A DNA stretch of 64,000 bases from Anaeropeptidivorans aminofermentans (GCF_940670685.1 NZ_OW711693.1:744001-808000); one strand, 5' to 3'. Shown: positions 1 through 11,083, counted from the stretch's first letter. Notes: generated from the sequence alone by a model not told the origin. Translations and numbers: made by a program.

Positions 1-48
1 AAAGTCTTTCAAGAAATCTGTCGCAATTATTGCCAGCTCAGGCTGCAT
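1..48 (-). CDS. 5' end of an unidentified gene (runs off window)
   Basis: An ATG at position 48 on the minus strand opens a 16-codon frame that reaches the window edge without a stop. A purine-rich stretch (AGAGGGTG) lies about 7 bases upstream and could be the ribosome site. The residues (starting MQPELAIIATDF) look like the first strand of an alpha/beta fold, but this is too short to assign a family. Confidence 0.35.
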   Translation of the reverse strand, partial: MQPELAIIATDFLKDF

Positions 49-433
49 CTTTATTCACCCTCTGTTTATAGTCTTTTATATTTTAACACACAAACAATTA
101 AATTTATAGATATAAGAGATAGTAGATTGACTAAGCAATAAAAAATACCGAGAACGATTACCTGAATTTCTATATGCCTTGTACTATTCATTTCTTAAAG
201 TGACATGTTTAGAAAAAGGAGCTTAGCGTTACAAATTAGTCTCTTTGATATAAGTGTTACTTATTATCCTTCTGTATAAAAGAGAAAAAAATAATAATTT
301 GGTTTAATAAAGAAATCATAGAAAAGCATCGTTTTGATAGAAGATGCCATTAAATATTAAAACTATTTGTAAAATATGCCATAAAATAAGAAAAAATAAT
401 ACGAAATTATATAAATATAATATATAGGATTGA
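49..433. other. AT-rich gap without recognised genes
   Basis: About 385 bases of AT-rich sequence with stops in all frames. I see no RNA gene, no clear promoter and no copy of the TIR element found elsewhere in the window. It would be the upstream region of the partial minus-strand gene at the window edge. Confidence 0.5.
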
Positions 434-583
434 GCAAGCTATTTAATGGCTCATAAATACGGCTTGCCGCCCCATGGAGGCCTTGGTCTTGGCCTTGAAC
501 GCTTTACAGCAAAGCTTCTTGGCTTTCAAAACGTGCGCTATGCAACAATGTTTCCCAGAGATATTAATCGCTTAGAACCCTAA
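434..583 (+). pseudogene. Relic: C-terminal end of archaeal-type Asp/Asn-tRNA synthetase
   Basis: The frame preceding the TAA at 581-583 reads as the very C-terminus of a class II aspartyl/asparaginyl-tRNA synthetase: a KYGLPPHGG segment, then class II motif 3 (GLGLGLERF), then the family-typical end MFPRDINRLEP. An in-frame TGA at 431-433 and no matching sequence further upstream mean that the catalytic core and anticodon domain are absent; about 49 of the more than 400 codons remain. The motif 3 arginine is kept. The form resembles the short, archaeal-type (non-discriminating AspRS or AsnRS) enzymes, not the long bacterial AspS. No ribosome site precedes the internal ATG at 446. It is almost certainly a deletion remnant, not an expressed protein. 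Confidence 0.8.
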
Positions 584-687
584 TAGAAATAACTTCTTAG
601 AAAAAGACACAAGCGTAAACTTGTAAATCACAGGATAGACGTTTTCATGGGTTTGCCGTGACCAAAATAAAGTTTTGGCGATACACT

Positions 688-713
688 AGGGCGCGTCTGA
701 AAGGGCCAAAGCC
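688..713. repeat. Fragment of GGGCG-TCTGAAA repeat
   Basis: The segment GGGCGCGTCTGAAA followed by GGGCCAAAGCC resembles the start of the repeat at 40137 (GGGCGTATCTGAAAAATCC). It directly abuts the left end of the TIR element at 714. It may be the terminal part of an old transposable element. Confidence 0.4.
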
Positions 714-1013
714 TATAGTAAATTTCTTATAAGAAAGTAATAAAAAACGATTCACTACGGGATTCATCGTTACCAAACAAAAAACAAGTTTAATAACCAT
801 AAGAAATCGCGAACTTAAAAAAGATTTGCAGGCTTACGCCTGCATTCTTTTCCAAGTTCGCGTATAGACAATTTCATTTTAAACAGTAAGGCAGAATAAA
901 TTTCACCAAATCATTCATTCAAATAAAATGAAATTGTTTTGTTCCTATTTAAACTGCGGATTATTATAATATAAAAACACGGATTTCCTTCGGAAACATA
1001 GTGAAATTGCCTT
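714..1013. repeat. TIR mosaic element, composite copy
   Basis: Starts with TATAGTAAATTTC and continues with the module also found at 41475 and, inverted, at 58916: a GATTCATCGTTACC segment, a GATTTGCAGGC-TTAC-GCCTGC hairpin and a CCAAGTTCGCG segment. The right part carries a TTTCCTTCGGAAA hairpin and a CATAGTGAAATTGCC stretch that recurs at 46540. It has no clean right terminus and runs directly into the next element. No coding potential. Confidence 0.65.
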
Positions 1014-1245
1014 TATAGTAAATTTCACTGAAGGATGTAATAAAAATCTATTTTTTATAAACGGATTAAACATATAAAGTCCCTATGTTTAATCCATTCA
1101 TAGCCAACAAAGATTAAAATATCTTTGTTGGCTATAAGGGGACGTTTGCCTGAAAACACTTTAACAGTTTCCCAGCAAGTGTTTCCAGGTTCACTAAGCA
1201 TAAAATATACGATTTTTATTACTGTTTAATTTAAAATTTACTATA
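1014..1245. repeat. TIR mosaic element, 232 bp
   Basis: Bounded by TATAGTAAATTT and AAATTTACTATA. Inside are the subterminal GTAATAAAAATC and GATTTTTATTAC arms, the inverted GGATTAAACATA / TATGTTTAATCC pair and a GCCAACAAAGAT / ATCTTTGTTGGC hairpin. The whole copy can fold back on itself. No coding potential. Confidence 0.8.
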
Positions 1246-1324
1246 TACCGTAATAGATATAAGCCTTTCAATATATATAATCAAATAAAGGCAGTTTCAC
1301 AAAGGCGCTTTATTATATTTCTTC

Positions 1325-1519
1325 TATAGTTAAAGAGTTTAATTACAGTAATAAAAATCGTATATTTTGAATGGCTTAATATAAGTGTTTCTATTATATT
1401 AAGCCGTTTATGAAAAATAGATTTTTGTTACTTCCTGAAGGATATTTTACTCTAAAACGCATTTTTGAATCCTCGCGGATATACGGCTTTGTTACTGGTT
1501 AACTTTATAATTTACTATA
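1325..1519. repeat. TIR mosaic element, 195 bp
   Basis: Begins TATAGTTAAAG and ends AATTTACTATA. It carries the GTAATAAAAATCG arm, the hairpin GGCTTAATATAA...TTATATTAAGCC, and a right-end module (ATATACGGCTTTGTTACTG) shared with copies at 28811, 41475, 51656 and 58916 (inverted there). Confidence 0.75.
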
Positions 1520-1539
1520 ATCAATTTTACTATAAAAGC

Positions 1540-1665
1540 TTGGCTTCATCGTTGAAAGCCCTCAAAATATGGCCTGCAGTTTTGACTCATGGCGTAAAAT
1601 TTAGACTCAATATTTTTGCATAAAGCAGAAATGCAAAGGTATGCTATTTCTGCGGTTTTCCCATC
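1540..1665. repeat. Second dispersed repeat family, copy 1
   Basis: Shares the ordered blocks GGCTTCATCGTTGAAA, CCTCAAAATATG and GCTATTTCTGCGGTTTTC with 40190-40285 and, for the first block, with 32337-32400. It sits next to a TIR element. No coding potential. Confidence 0.6.
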
Positions 1666-1762
1666 AAATTGATTAAAGCACGAGCTGCTAAAATTAAAAT
1701 ATTTTTCAGTATTTTTTTGTGCCTTTGTTGAGCATAAAGCTTTTTTAAGTTTGATAGCTATA

Positions 1763-1804
1763 AAAGACGGTACCGCAAATTAAATTTTGCAGCACCGTCT
1801 TTTT
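1763..1804 (-). terminator. Rho-independent terminator of the VOC gene
   Basis: A strong inverted repeat (AGACGGTACCGCAAA / TTTGCAGCACCGTCT, nearly perfect) lies 16 bases past the stop of the VOC gene. T runs flank it on both strands, so it could act in both directions. Confidence 0.8.
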
Positions 1805-1820
1805 AGCGAAAGACCTCTAT

Positions 1821-2249
1821 TTACATATTCTTTTCATAATGGCTGACACGCTCTTCAAAGCTTACTTCACGAAGCACCTCATGAAGCATCCAAATATAGC
1901 CAAAGGGATCCGCAAACATGGAATTTTTCACTCCGTGGGTTTCTATTTCCATAATGGGCTGAATTTCTATACAGCCGGCTTCAAGGGCCTTTGCGTAAGT
2001 CTCTGCTATGCAAGGGACGACTACATTATACCAAATACTCTTCGGATCTCCCGGCTTAGGAGCGAACATTTGATATTCAGCATTTTCATCAAGCATATGA
2101 AAACGAGCGCCGTATATCGAAAATACCGCCTCATTATGGCCCTTTGGAAAGCTTGTAACCTCGAATCTCTGAACCTCGAAGATGCTTTCGTATAGCCTGA
2201 GTGCTTCTAAACTATCAGGTACAATCATATCAATTTCAACGCCTACCAT
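1821..2249 (-). CDS. VOC (glyoxalase/bleomycin-resistance fold) family protein
   Basis: A 142-residue protein of the vicinal-oxygen-chelate superfamily, PhnB-like branch. The N-terminal half (VEIDMIVPDS...ALRLYESIF) and C-terminal half (SMFADPFGYIWMLHE) show the paired beta-alpha-beta modules; the DPFGYIW segment before the last strand is typical of PhnB-like proteins. The putative metal position in the last strand is kept as E/H, but the substrate is unknown. The start is supported by AAAGGAGTG seven bases upstream. The gene stands alone and ends in a strong terminator. VOC proteins of this kind range from metal-dependent lyases to binding proteins; no specific activity can be claimed. Confidence 0.8.
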   Translation of the reverse strand: MVGVEIDMIVPDSLEALRLYESIFEVQRFEVTSFPKGHNEAVFSIYGARFHMLDENAEYQMFAPKPGDPKSIWYNVVVPCIAETYAKALEAGCIEIQPIMEIETHGVKNSMFADPFGYIWMLHEVLREVSFEERVSHYEKNM

Positions 2250-2354
2250 ATATTCACTCCTTTACATACTATTTCATATTGAATTAAGTATAACATACTT
2301 AAAAGATAAATAATCATGTTTTAAAATAATAAATATAGATTTTACTTATATTTA

Positions 2355-2390
2355 AAACTTCCCGTCTCCTCTGTAAAAAGAAGACGGGAT
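2355..2390 (-). terminator. Terminator of the atp-ktr operon
   Basis: On the minus strand, the inverted repeat TCCCGTCT / AGACGGGA is followed by AGTTTTAAAT. It lies about 100 bases beyond ktrA and is the first terminator-like hairpin after the ATP synthase operon. Confidence 0.6.
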
Positions 2391-2494
2391 TAAAAGATAC
2401 TGCCTGAGAAAATAGGATAGATATACATAAAAGCCTGCCGTGCTGAGACAGAATCCTTCAGATTGCTCTCCGGTTAGATTTTATTGCTCTGCTA

Positions 2495-3157
2495 TTAATT
2501 GCCGGTTTTTCTTACTACGATTAGTATGTCATTTTCATAGATAACGGTTTCAGAAGAGATATTTTCTACGAGCTTATCATTTCTGATGATACCAAGCACA
2601 TTAATACCGCTGGAATTCCTAAGGTCTAATTGGCTGAGAGATTTTCCAATCCATATTTTTTTTGCTGAAACCTGTTCTATATTGAATATATCAGATTCAT
2701 GAATATAGGTTAAAGGGTCGTTAAACATTAAAGCGTTTGCCAAACGTTCGCCCATTACCACCTCAGGTAAAATTACATAATCGGCTCCGATTTTTTCAAG
2801 CACTTTTTTATGCCTTTCGTCGGAAGCTTTAGCGATTACATAAGGCACCTTATACTCTTTTAATTTCATAACGGCAAGAACTGCGTCTTCAAAATTTTTA
2901 CTGAAGGAAATAACAACCACATCAAAATTTCCAATGCCAATGCTTTCAAGAAAATCGTCATCGGTTACGTCTGCCTGAATTACATGCTCGACGGTGCTTG
3001 ACAGTTCCTGAATTCTTTTACCGTTAATATCACAACAGAAAACATTTCTATTGTTTAGTATAAGCTCACTAACAATACTGCTGCCAAATTTCCCCAAGCC
3101 AAATACGGCAATTTGACTTTTATTATTTAAAGCTTTAGATATATTTTTTCTTTTCAT
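2495..3157 (-). CDS. ktrA: Potassium uptake regulatory subunit KtrA/TrkA (RCK protein)
   Basis: Cytoplasmic gating subunit of a Ktr/Trk potassium transporter; RCK rings bind nucleotides and control the membrane subunit. The N-terminal Rossmann fold has GLGKFG at about residue 20, an acidic residue after the second strand (CCDIN), and the ADVTDDDFL and VVVISF segments usual in RCK_N. The last ~75 residues form the RCK_C domain. Length (220 aa) is normal for KtrA. The first in-frame start is a GTG at 3166 abutting the ktrB stop, but the ATG at 3157 has AGGTGG five bases upstream and is preferred. Last gene of the atp-ktrB-ktrA series. Interaction with KtrB is inferred from family knowledge and adjacency. 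Confidence 0.92.
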   Translation of the reverse strand: MKRKNISKALNNKSQIAVFGLGKFGSSIVSELILNNRNVFCCDINGKRIQELSSTVEHVIQADVTDDDFLESIGIGNFDVVVISFSKNFEDAVLAVMKLKEYKVPYVIAKASDERHKKVLEKIGADYVILPEVVMGERLANALMFNDPLTYIHESDIFNIEQVSAKKIWIGKSLSQLDLRNSSGINVLGIIRNDKLVENISSETVIYENDILIVVRKTGN

Positions 3158-3166
3158 AATTGCCAC

Positions 3167-4546
3167 CTATCCAATTAAAACTTCTGTTTCTGCAAGAGTT
3201 ATGGCGTTATTTTTTTTCGTCCAGGAAAGAGAATAAATAGCCGTTATAGGCCCTATTCTTCCGATAAACATTGCTATGACGATGATTGCTTTGCCTGTTG
3301 TAGTTAAAAAAGGCGTTATTCCCGTAGTGAGGCCTACTGTCGCAAGCGCAGAAGCACATTCATACAGAATGTCTGCAAATGTGTGAGTAAAAGCGATAGA
3401 TTCCTCCGTAACCGATAAGAGGATTGAAAAGCTGATAAGCAAAGTACACATAATGCCTGCAATGGCCAAGGCCTTCTGAAGAACCTTTAAGGGAATAGAG
3501 CGGTTCATAATCTGTATGCCGTCTCTGCCTTTTATGATTGACCATATACTGAAAAATATAACTGCTACAGTAACTGTTTTTATGCCGCCGGCAATGCTTC
3601 CGGGAGAACCGCCGATAATCATAAGAATTGACGATATAAATTTTGACGATTCTTTTAAACCATGCTGGTTTATAGAGCTGAAACCGGCAGTTCTTAACGT
3701 TACTGATTGAAATAAGGAAGCCAAAGCCTTATGGCCTGTGGAAAAGCTGCCTATTGTATTCAGGTTATGATACTCAATAATAAAGAAATAAAGAGCACCT
3801 GATATAATTAAAAAAGCGGTTGTGTATAAGGCAAGCCTTGAAGTCACATGAAGCCGATGCCTTCGGTTTTTAATAAAAACCCATATATCCTGCCAGACAA
3901 AAAAACCGATGCCTCCGGTTATAATAAGAATCATCAAAACAGCATTGATATAAATACTGCCGGAGTATCGCTCTAAGCTGTCAATTCCTATAACATCAAA
4001 GCCGGCGTTGCAAAAGGCAGATATTGCATGAAAAACACCGTAATAAATCGATTTCAAAAATCCAAGCCTTTCAATAAAAAAGAAATGCAGAGAAAGGAGG
4101 AGGGCACCTGCGCCTTCAAATAAAAGGGTTCCTGATATTACAATTTTAGTTAGCTTTACCATGCCGCCCATATGATTTTGATTAAGAGAGTTCTGAATCA
4201 GGATTCTATCTTTAAAACCTATTTTTCTCCCTGTAATAACAAGGATAAAACCGGTTATTGTTATCATTCCCAGTCCGCCTATTTGAATGAGCGCTAATAT
4301 TACAATCTGGCCGAAAAGGCTCCAGTAATCTGCTGTAGGCACAACAACTAAGCCGGTTACGCATACGGCTGATGTAGCGGTAAAAATGTAATCAAAAAAC
4401 GGGAGCGCCTTTTCCCCTTCTGCTCTTGAAAGGGGAAAAGATAAAAGCACTCCGCCTATAAAAATAATCAATATATAACTGATAAATATGATACGCATAG
4501 GCGTAATTATTTTTTCTATTCTTATGGCCGATTTATTTTGTCTCAT
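3167..4546 (-). CDS. ktrB: Potassium transporter membrane subunit KtrB/TrkH
   Basis: A 459-residue polytopic membrane protein of the Trk/Ktr/HKT superfamily. The four pore loops are visible with their filter glycines: VCVTGL near residue 60, FCNAGFD near 180, LRTAGFS near 285 and ATVGLTTG near 400. Hydrophobic helices surround each. Family knowledge: KtrB imports K+, often stimulated by Na+, and is gated by KtrA, whose gene follows directly. The ATG overlaps the atpC stop (ATGA), so translation is probably coupled to the ATP synthase operon. That linkage is unusual and suggests that K+ uptake is made in step with the ATP synthase. Function is well supported; ion specificity is inferred. Confidence 0.95.
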   Translation of the reverse strand: MRQNKSAIRIEKIITPMRIIFISYILIIFIGGVLLSFPLSRAEGEKALPFFDYIFTATSAVCVTGLVVVPTADYWSLFGQIVILALIQIGGLGMITITGFILVITGRKIGFKDRILIQNSLNQNHMGGMVKLTKIVISGTLLFEGAGALLLSLHFFFIERLGFLKSIYYGVFHAISAFCNAGFDVIGIDSLERYSGSIYINAVLMILIITGGIGFFVWQDIWVFIKNRRHRLHVTSRLALYTTAFLIISGALYFFIIEYHNLNTIGSFSTGHKALASLFQSVTLRTAGFSSINQHGLKESSKFISSILMIIGGSPGSIAGGIKTVTVAVIFFSIWSIIKGRDGIQIMNRSIPLKVLQKALAIAGIMCTLLISFSILLSVTEESIAFTHTFADILYECASALATVGLTTGITPFLTTTGKAIIVIAMFIGRIGPITAIYSLSWTKKNNAITLAETEVLIG

Positions 4547-4947
4547 TTCGCATACCTTTGGGCTACATTTCTTCTATTTTCAGCACGTTTTAGCTTTTTA
4601 TTGAGCCTTATATATTCCGTATCGCTAATGCCGCCTTTTTCCAATTTGGCCTTTGTAGTGTTGTAAGCTTCAATAGTACGTTCCAAATCAATATCTTCCG
4701 CCCATTCAAGGGTTGTCAGAACTACGGTGACTTCTTCATCAATTATAGAAATAAATCCTTCGGTGCATGCGGCAAACCTGTCTTCTTCCTCTATTCTTAT
4801 ACAAAGCTCACCATAGTTGATTATACCTAAATAATTTGAATGCTTGCCGGAGATACCGATGTCCCCTGTTGATGTTCTTATTCTAAAAAAGGAGGCAGGC
4901 CCTTTATAGACAAAAGCGTCGGGGCAAAAAATGCTTATATTAAACAT
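4543..4947 (-). CDS. atpC: ATP synthase epsilon subunit
   Basis: A 134-residue F1 epsilon subunit: N-terminal beta-sandwich (residues ~1-85, with STGDIGISGKHSNYLG matching the family GxxGILPxH region) and a C-terminal helical hairpin (~90-134) that can inhibit rotation. Part of the central stalk in the F1 sector. The start has AAGGAGGAATAAG upstream. Thirteen bases separate it from atpD; its stop overlaps ktrB by four bases. Confidence 0.95.
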   Translation of the reverse strand: MFNISIFCPDAFVYKGPASFFRIRTSTGDIGISGKHSNYLGIINYGELCIRIEEEDRFAACTEGFISIIDEEVTVVLTTLEWAEDIDLERTIEAYNTTKAKLEKGGISDTEYIRLNKKLKRAENRRNVAQRYAK

Positions 4948-4959
4948 TCTTATTCCTCC

Positions 4960-7237
<2,278 letters not shown>

Positions 7238-7240
7238 ACA

Positions 7241-8761
7241 CTACACCTCTTTCGCTTTTTGTAAAAATTGTTCCGTAAATTTTTCGACGGATTTTCTTAA
7301 TTCCTCTACAGTGTCATTGGAAAAATCGTCTTGCCTGAGCTTTAATATTATGTTTTGGCCTTTGATTTTCATATATTCATAAAGCTCTGCTTCATAGGAA
7401 TGAATAAGGTTTAAAGGCACATCTTTTAAAAATCCGTTTAGTAAGGCAAAGAATATCATAATCTGATTTTCCAAAGCAATCGGGTCATGCTCGTCCTGTT
7501 TCAGTATTTCTACAATACGTTCACCTACGGCAAGACGCTTACGGGTATTTTCATCCAGATCGCTTCCGAATTCGGCAAAGTCTTTCAGCTCCAGATACTG
7601 GCTGTATAAAAGCTTCAAGCTGCCGGAAACCTTCTTCATTGCCTTTGTCTGGGCGGAACCGCCTACACGGCTTACAGAAATTCCAGGGTTTATGGCAGGC
7701 AGGATACCGGAGTTAAAAAGCTCGCTTTCTAAGAATATCTGTCCGTCTGTGATTGAAATGACGTTTGTAGGAATATAGGCGCTTATATTTCCAGCCTGGG
7801 TTTCAATAATGGGCAGTGCTGTAAGCGTACCGCCGCCTGATTCCTCTGAAAGGCAGGCTGCTCTTTCAAGGAGCCTTGAATGAAGATAGAAAACATCTCC
7901 GGGATAAGCCTCACGTCCAGGCGGACGGCTTAAAAGCAGAGATAAGGTACGGTATGCAACGGCGTGCTGTGTGAGATTGTCATAAACAATAAGAGCGTTT
8001 TTACCTTGCTCCATAAAAAATTCCGCCATACTGCAAGCTGCAAAGGGTGCAATATACTGCATGGAAGCAGAATCGGAGGCGGGGGCGGAAACTACGATTG
8101 TGTAGTCCATGGCGCCGCTTTTTTGAAGAATCTCTACAACCTCTACAGTTGCCTTTTGCTTTTGCCCTATCATTACATATACACAAAAAACATCTTTGCC
8201 CTTTTGATTAATAATGGTATCAAGGGCGATGCTTGTTTTTCCTGTTTGCCTGTCTCCTATAATAAGCTCACGCTGCCCCAAGCCTATAGGAATCATAGAA
8301 TCTATGGGTTTGATGCCTGTTTCAAGAGGCACGCTTACGCTTTTTCTTTCAATTATTCCTTTAGCGGAGCGTTCTATCTGATAAAACTCGCCTGCTTCTA
8401 TTTCACCCTGTCCGTCAATAGGTTCTCCCAGGGCATTAACTACCCGGCCAAGCAGATTGTAACCGACGGGAACGGATACGGTTTTATTTGTTCTTACGGC
8501 TTTGTCGCCTTCTTTAATACTTGCGTCGCTGAAAAACAATATTGCGAGAACAAGGCTTTTTTCAAGGTTCATTGCCATTCCGAAGCCTTTGCCGGGGAAC
8601 TCTATTAATTCATAAATCAGGCAGTCTTCAAGGCCGTATATTTGGGCAATACCGTCGCTGACTTTAACGACGGTTCCCGTCTCCTCAACTTTGGAACCAT
8701 ATTCAGACAACTCTAATTTTGCTTTAATATCTTTTGTCAGCTGACTAATGTCAAAGCTCAT
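7241..8761 (-). CDS. atpA: ATP synthase alpha subunit
   Basis: Non-catalytic nucleotide-binding F1 subunit. Walker A is GDRQTGKT; the arginine-finger region SVSRVGGSAQ is present; the N-terminal beta-barrel and C-terminal helical domain are complete. The frame opens at 8773, but the ATG at 8761 follows GTGAGGTGTACT and gives the usual MSFDISQL-type beginning (506 aa). Sits between atpH (15 bases) and atpG (3 bases). Confidence 0.97.
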   Translation of the reverse strand: MSFDISQLTKDIKAKLELSEYGSKVEETGTVVKVSDGIAQIYGLEDCLIYELIEFPGKGFGMAMNLEKSLVLAILFFSDASIKEGDKAVRTNKTVSVPVGYNLLGRVVNALGEPIDGQGEIEAGEFYQIERSAKGIIERKSVSVPLETGIKPIDSMIPIGLGQRELIIGDRQTGKTSIALDTIINQKGKDVFCVYVMIGQKQKATVEVVEILQKSGAMDYTIVVSAPASDSASMQYIAPFAACSMAEFFMEQGKNALIVYDNLTQHAVAYRTLSLLLSRPPGREAYPGDVFYLHSRLLERAACLSEESGGGTLTALPIIETQAGNISAYIPTNVISITDGQIFLESELFNSGILPAINPGISVSRVGGSAQTKAMKKVSGSLKLLYSQYLELKDFAEFGSDLDENTRKRLAVGERIVEILKQDEHDPIALENQIMIFFALLNGFLKDVPLNLIHSYEAELYEYMKIKGQNIILKLRQDDFSNDTVEELRKSVEKFTEQFLQKAKEV

Positions 8762-8776
8762 AGTACACCTCACAAT

Positions 8777-9211
8777 CTACATTATGCTTTTTTTAATTTC
8801 ATTAAGCTTGGCTTTTAAACTGCCGTCTATTTCATATTTGTCAAGCTTGATTATTATTCCGCCGAGAAGTGAAGAATCTACTTCACAAACCAAATCAACT
8901 TTCTTATGAGTTAAAACTTCAAGCTTATTTTTAATCGTTTCTTTTTCGCTTTCTTCAAGAGGGAAGGCGGAGATAATATTGATTGTAAGGCTATGATGAA
9001 TTTTATCATATTCCTTTATAAACCCTTGATATACTTTGTCAAAAGAGCCTAATAAGCTGTCGTTTATAGGCTCTAGAAAGCCGCTGATGCTTTCATTGGA
9101 TTTATATAGTTTATAGAGCTCATCCATTTGTTCTTTTAAGTTTTGATCTTCTTTTTGTTTAAAAGCCATGTGAAATAAGGCTTCGCCGTAATGACTTTCA
9201 AAATTATTCAT
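8777..9211 (-). CDS. atpH: ATP synthase delta subunit, short form
   Basis: Peripheral-stalk subunit (OSCP family) joining the b dimer to the top of F1. The C-terminal half is typical: ISAFPLEESEK then VDLVCEVDSSLLGGIIIKLDKYEIDGS (split here across two conserved strands). At 144 aa it is about 30-35 residues shorter than usual; the missing part falls in the N-terminal helical domain, between about residues 45 and 65. The ORF is otherwise intact and in normal position, so it is probably functional. The start overlaps atpF by eight bases. Confidence 0.9.
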   Translation of the reverse strand: MNNFESHYGEALFHMAFKQKEDQNLKEQMDELYKLYKSNESISGFLEPINDSLLGSFDKVYQGFIKEYDKIHHSLTINIISAFPLEESEKETIKNKLEVLTHKKVDLVCEVDSSLLGGIIIKLDKYEIDGSLKAKLNEIKKSIM

Positions 9212-9713
9212 GGTTTAACTCCAATTCGTTTACAAAATTTGAAACTATATCCTTATGTAATTCGATGTTTACCTCACGCTCAATTACTTTTTCCGCTATT
9301 GAAACAGCTACTTCTGCAACATTTTCCTGCATTTCTTTATACATTTGCTTACGTTTCATTTCTAAGTCTTTCAGGGTTTCTTTCCTTATTTTATCAGCGT
9401 CTGCCCTGCTTTCATTAATAATAGCGGAGCCTTTAATTTTGGCCTCTTCCTGAGCCTCTTTAATAATAATATCTTTTTCTGCCTGAATATTATTAATTTT
9501 ATTTTTATATTCTTCTTTTAATTTGTTGCTTTCGCTTAATGATAAATCTGCTTTTTCGTATATGCCTGTAACTTCACTTTCTCTTTTAGCGATAATTTTA
9601 TTAACAGGTCCGAAAAGGAATTTTCTTAAAATAATATACATTATAAAAATATTTGCAACAGATATAATCATTGTCGGAAAACTAATAGATATAAAATCCA
9701 AAAATGTACCCAT
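9204..9713 (-). CDS. atpF: ATP synthase b subunit
   Basis: A 169-residue peripheral-stalk subunit: one N-terminal membrane helix (about residues 10-30, MIISVANIFIMYIILRKFLF) followed by a long, charged, heptad-rich helix to the end. This is the normal form of bacterial AtpF. Lies between atpE and atpH; overlaps the atpH start. Confidence 0.95.
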   Translation of the reverse strand: MGTFLDFISISFPTMIISVANIFIMYIILRKFLFGPVNKIIAKRESEVTGIYEKADLSLSESNKLKEEYKNKINNIQAEKDIIIKEAQEEAKIKGSAIINESRADADKIRKETLKDLEMKRKQMYKEMQENVAEVAVSIAEKVIEREVNIELHKDIVSNFVNELELNHE

Positions 9714-9745
9714 TTATAAACCTCTTTTCAAATTTATGGCGAAAT

Positions 9746-10021
<276 letters not shown>

Positions 10022-10047
10022 TTATAATTATTTTATTGTTCTTATTC

Positions 10048-10773
10048 TTATTCTGCCGCGCTTTTTATATACATTGTAGTTAACATACAAAATATAAAAG
10101 CTTGCAGAACTGATGAAAATACATCGAAGTACATAGACAAGATACCGGGAATACCTATCTGAAAAAGTGGGAAACTTCCAATGGGATCAGGCAGCCAGCC
10201 TAAAATAAAATTGCTTAAAGCGCCTAACGCCGCATATAGCAAGGTCATTATAACGGAGCCTGAAGCGATATTCCCAAAATGACGAAACGCCATGGAAACA
10301 GGTGTCGAAATCTCGCTTATAATGTTAAAAGGCGTAAGCACGGCTATTGGCTTTGTAAAGCCTTTTAAATACCCTAAGAGCTTGTTTGTCTTTATTTTGG
10401 TATAGGTAATCATTACAAAGACAAGCGTACTCCAGCCAAGAGTAACCGATAAATCCGAAGTCGGTGAATATAAGCCTAAAACGCCAAGCAAGCTGCTAAG
10501 AGCTGACAGAGCAAACAGTGCAGAAACAAAGGGAATCAAGCTTCTATATTTTTCACCCATATTATTAATGGTAAAATTAGTTGCAGTTTTTACGATTAGT
10601 TCAACAACTACCTGCTTTTTTGATATGTTACTTGTTTTAAGCCCGCGGGTTAAGTAAATACATAAAATCAGAACGAATAACATTACAATCCACATGTTTA
10701 CAAGCGTAGCTGTTATCGGTATGCCGCCAATGTAAAAATATATTTGCGCCCCTTGTATTACAACGTCATTCAT
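10048..10773 (-). CDS. atpB: ATP synthase a subunit
   Basis: A 241-residue Fo stator protein with five or six hydrophobic helices. The essential arginine of the helix facing the c ring is seen in MAFRHFGN (R164), and the C-terminal helix (QAFIFCMLTTMY) is typical. It forms the half-channels for the coupling ion. Its start overlaps the subunit I gene by eight bases. Confidence 0.95.
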   Translation of the reverse strand: MNDVVIQGAQIYFYIGGIPITATLVNMWIVMLFVLILCIYLTRGLKTSNISKKQVVVELIVKTATNFTINNMGEKYRSLIPFVSALFALSALSSLLGVLGLYSPTSDLSVTLGWSTLVFVMITYTKIKTNKLLGYLKGFTKPIAVLTPFNIISEISTPVSMAFRHFGNIASGSVIMTLLYAALGALSNFILGWLPDPIGSFPLFQIGIPGILSMYFDVFSSVLQAFIFCMLTTMYIKSAAE

Positions 10774-11083
10774 TTATACCCCTCCTTCTTTTGAAATTTA
10801 TGGCGCTTATTACGATTCTTGGAAAAATAAGAGGAAGCAATATTGCCACAGGATTAAAAAGCTTTAAATAAAGGCCTATTGCCAAAATAATAAATAAGCC
10901 TATCATTCTATAGCTATACGATACCTGTATATATTGCTTCGCATTGGAAGCCTCTTTATTAACAGCCTTGTTTAAAGATAGACCCAGTAAGAAAAAATTT
11001 AATATTGCTAAGATTGCACCGATAAAAGCCGACAAAAAGACATAAAACGTAAGCTTTTTTAAAATTAAAAATACCAAAAGCAT
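10766..11083 (-). CDS. atpI: ATP synthase subunit I family protein; true start uncertain
   Basis: Small hydrophobic protein with four predicted membrane helices, first gene of the atp operon; subunit I proteins help c-ring assembly. The first in-frame ATG is 11083, but it lacks a ribosome site and would cut the first membrane helix in half: the in-frame codons upstream (11084-11158) continue the helix (NIAIGVSILTAIMLL) and a soluble leader. No ATG, GTG or TTG exists between the ATG and the upstream TAA. An ATT at 11158 or 11155 behind GGGGTGGG is a possible non-standard start, giving ~130 aa. Alternatively one G is missing in a run of four, which would join the frame to an ATG further up. Confidence 0.75.
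   Translation of the reverse strand: MLLVFLILKKLTFYVFLSAFIGAILAILNFFLLGLSLNKAVNKEASNAKQYIQVSYSYRMIGLFIILAIGLYLKLFNPVAILLPLIFPRIVISAINFKRRRGINE

Noticed and set aside
714-1519. CRISPR array or tandem repeat
   Set aside because: Repeats are dispersed palindromic elements of unequal size, not short regular repeats with spacers; no cas genes.
7964-8608. 214-codon plus-strand frame opposite atpA
   Set aside because: Shadow of atpA; no protein-like features.
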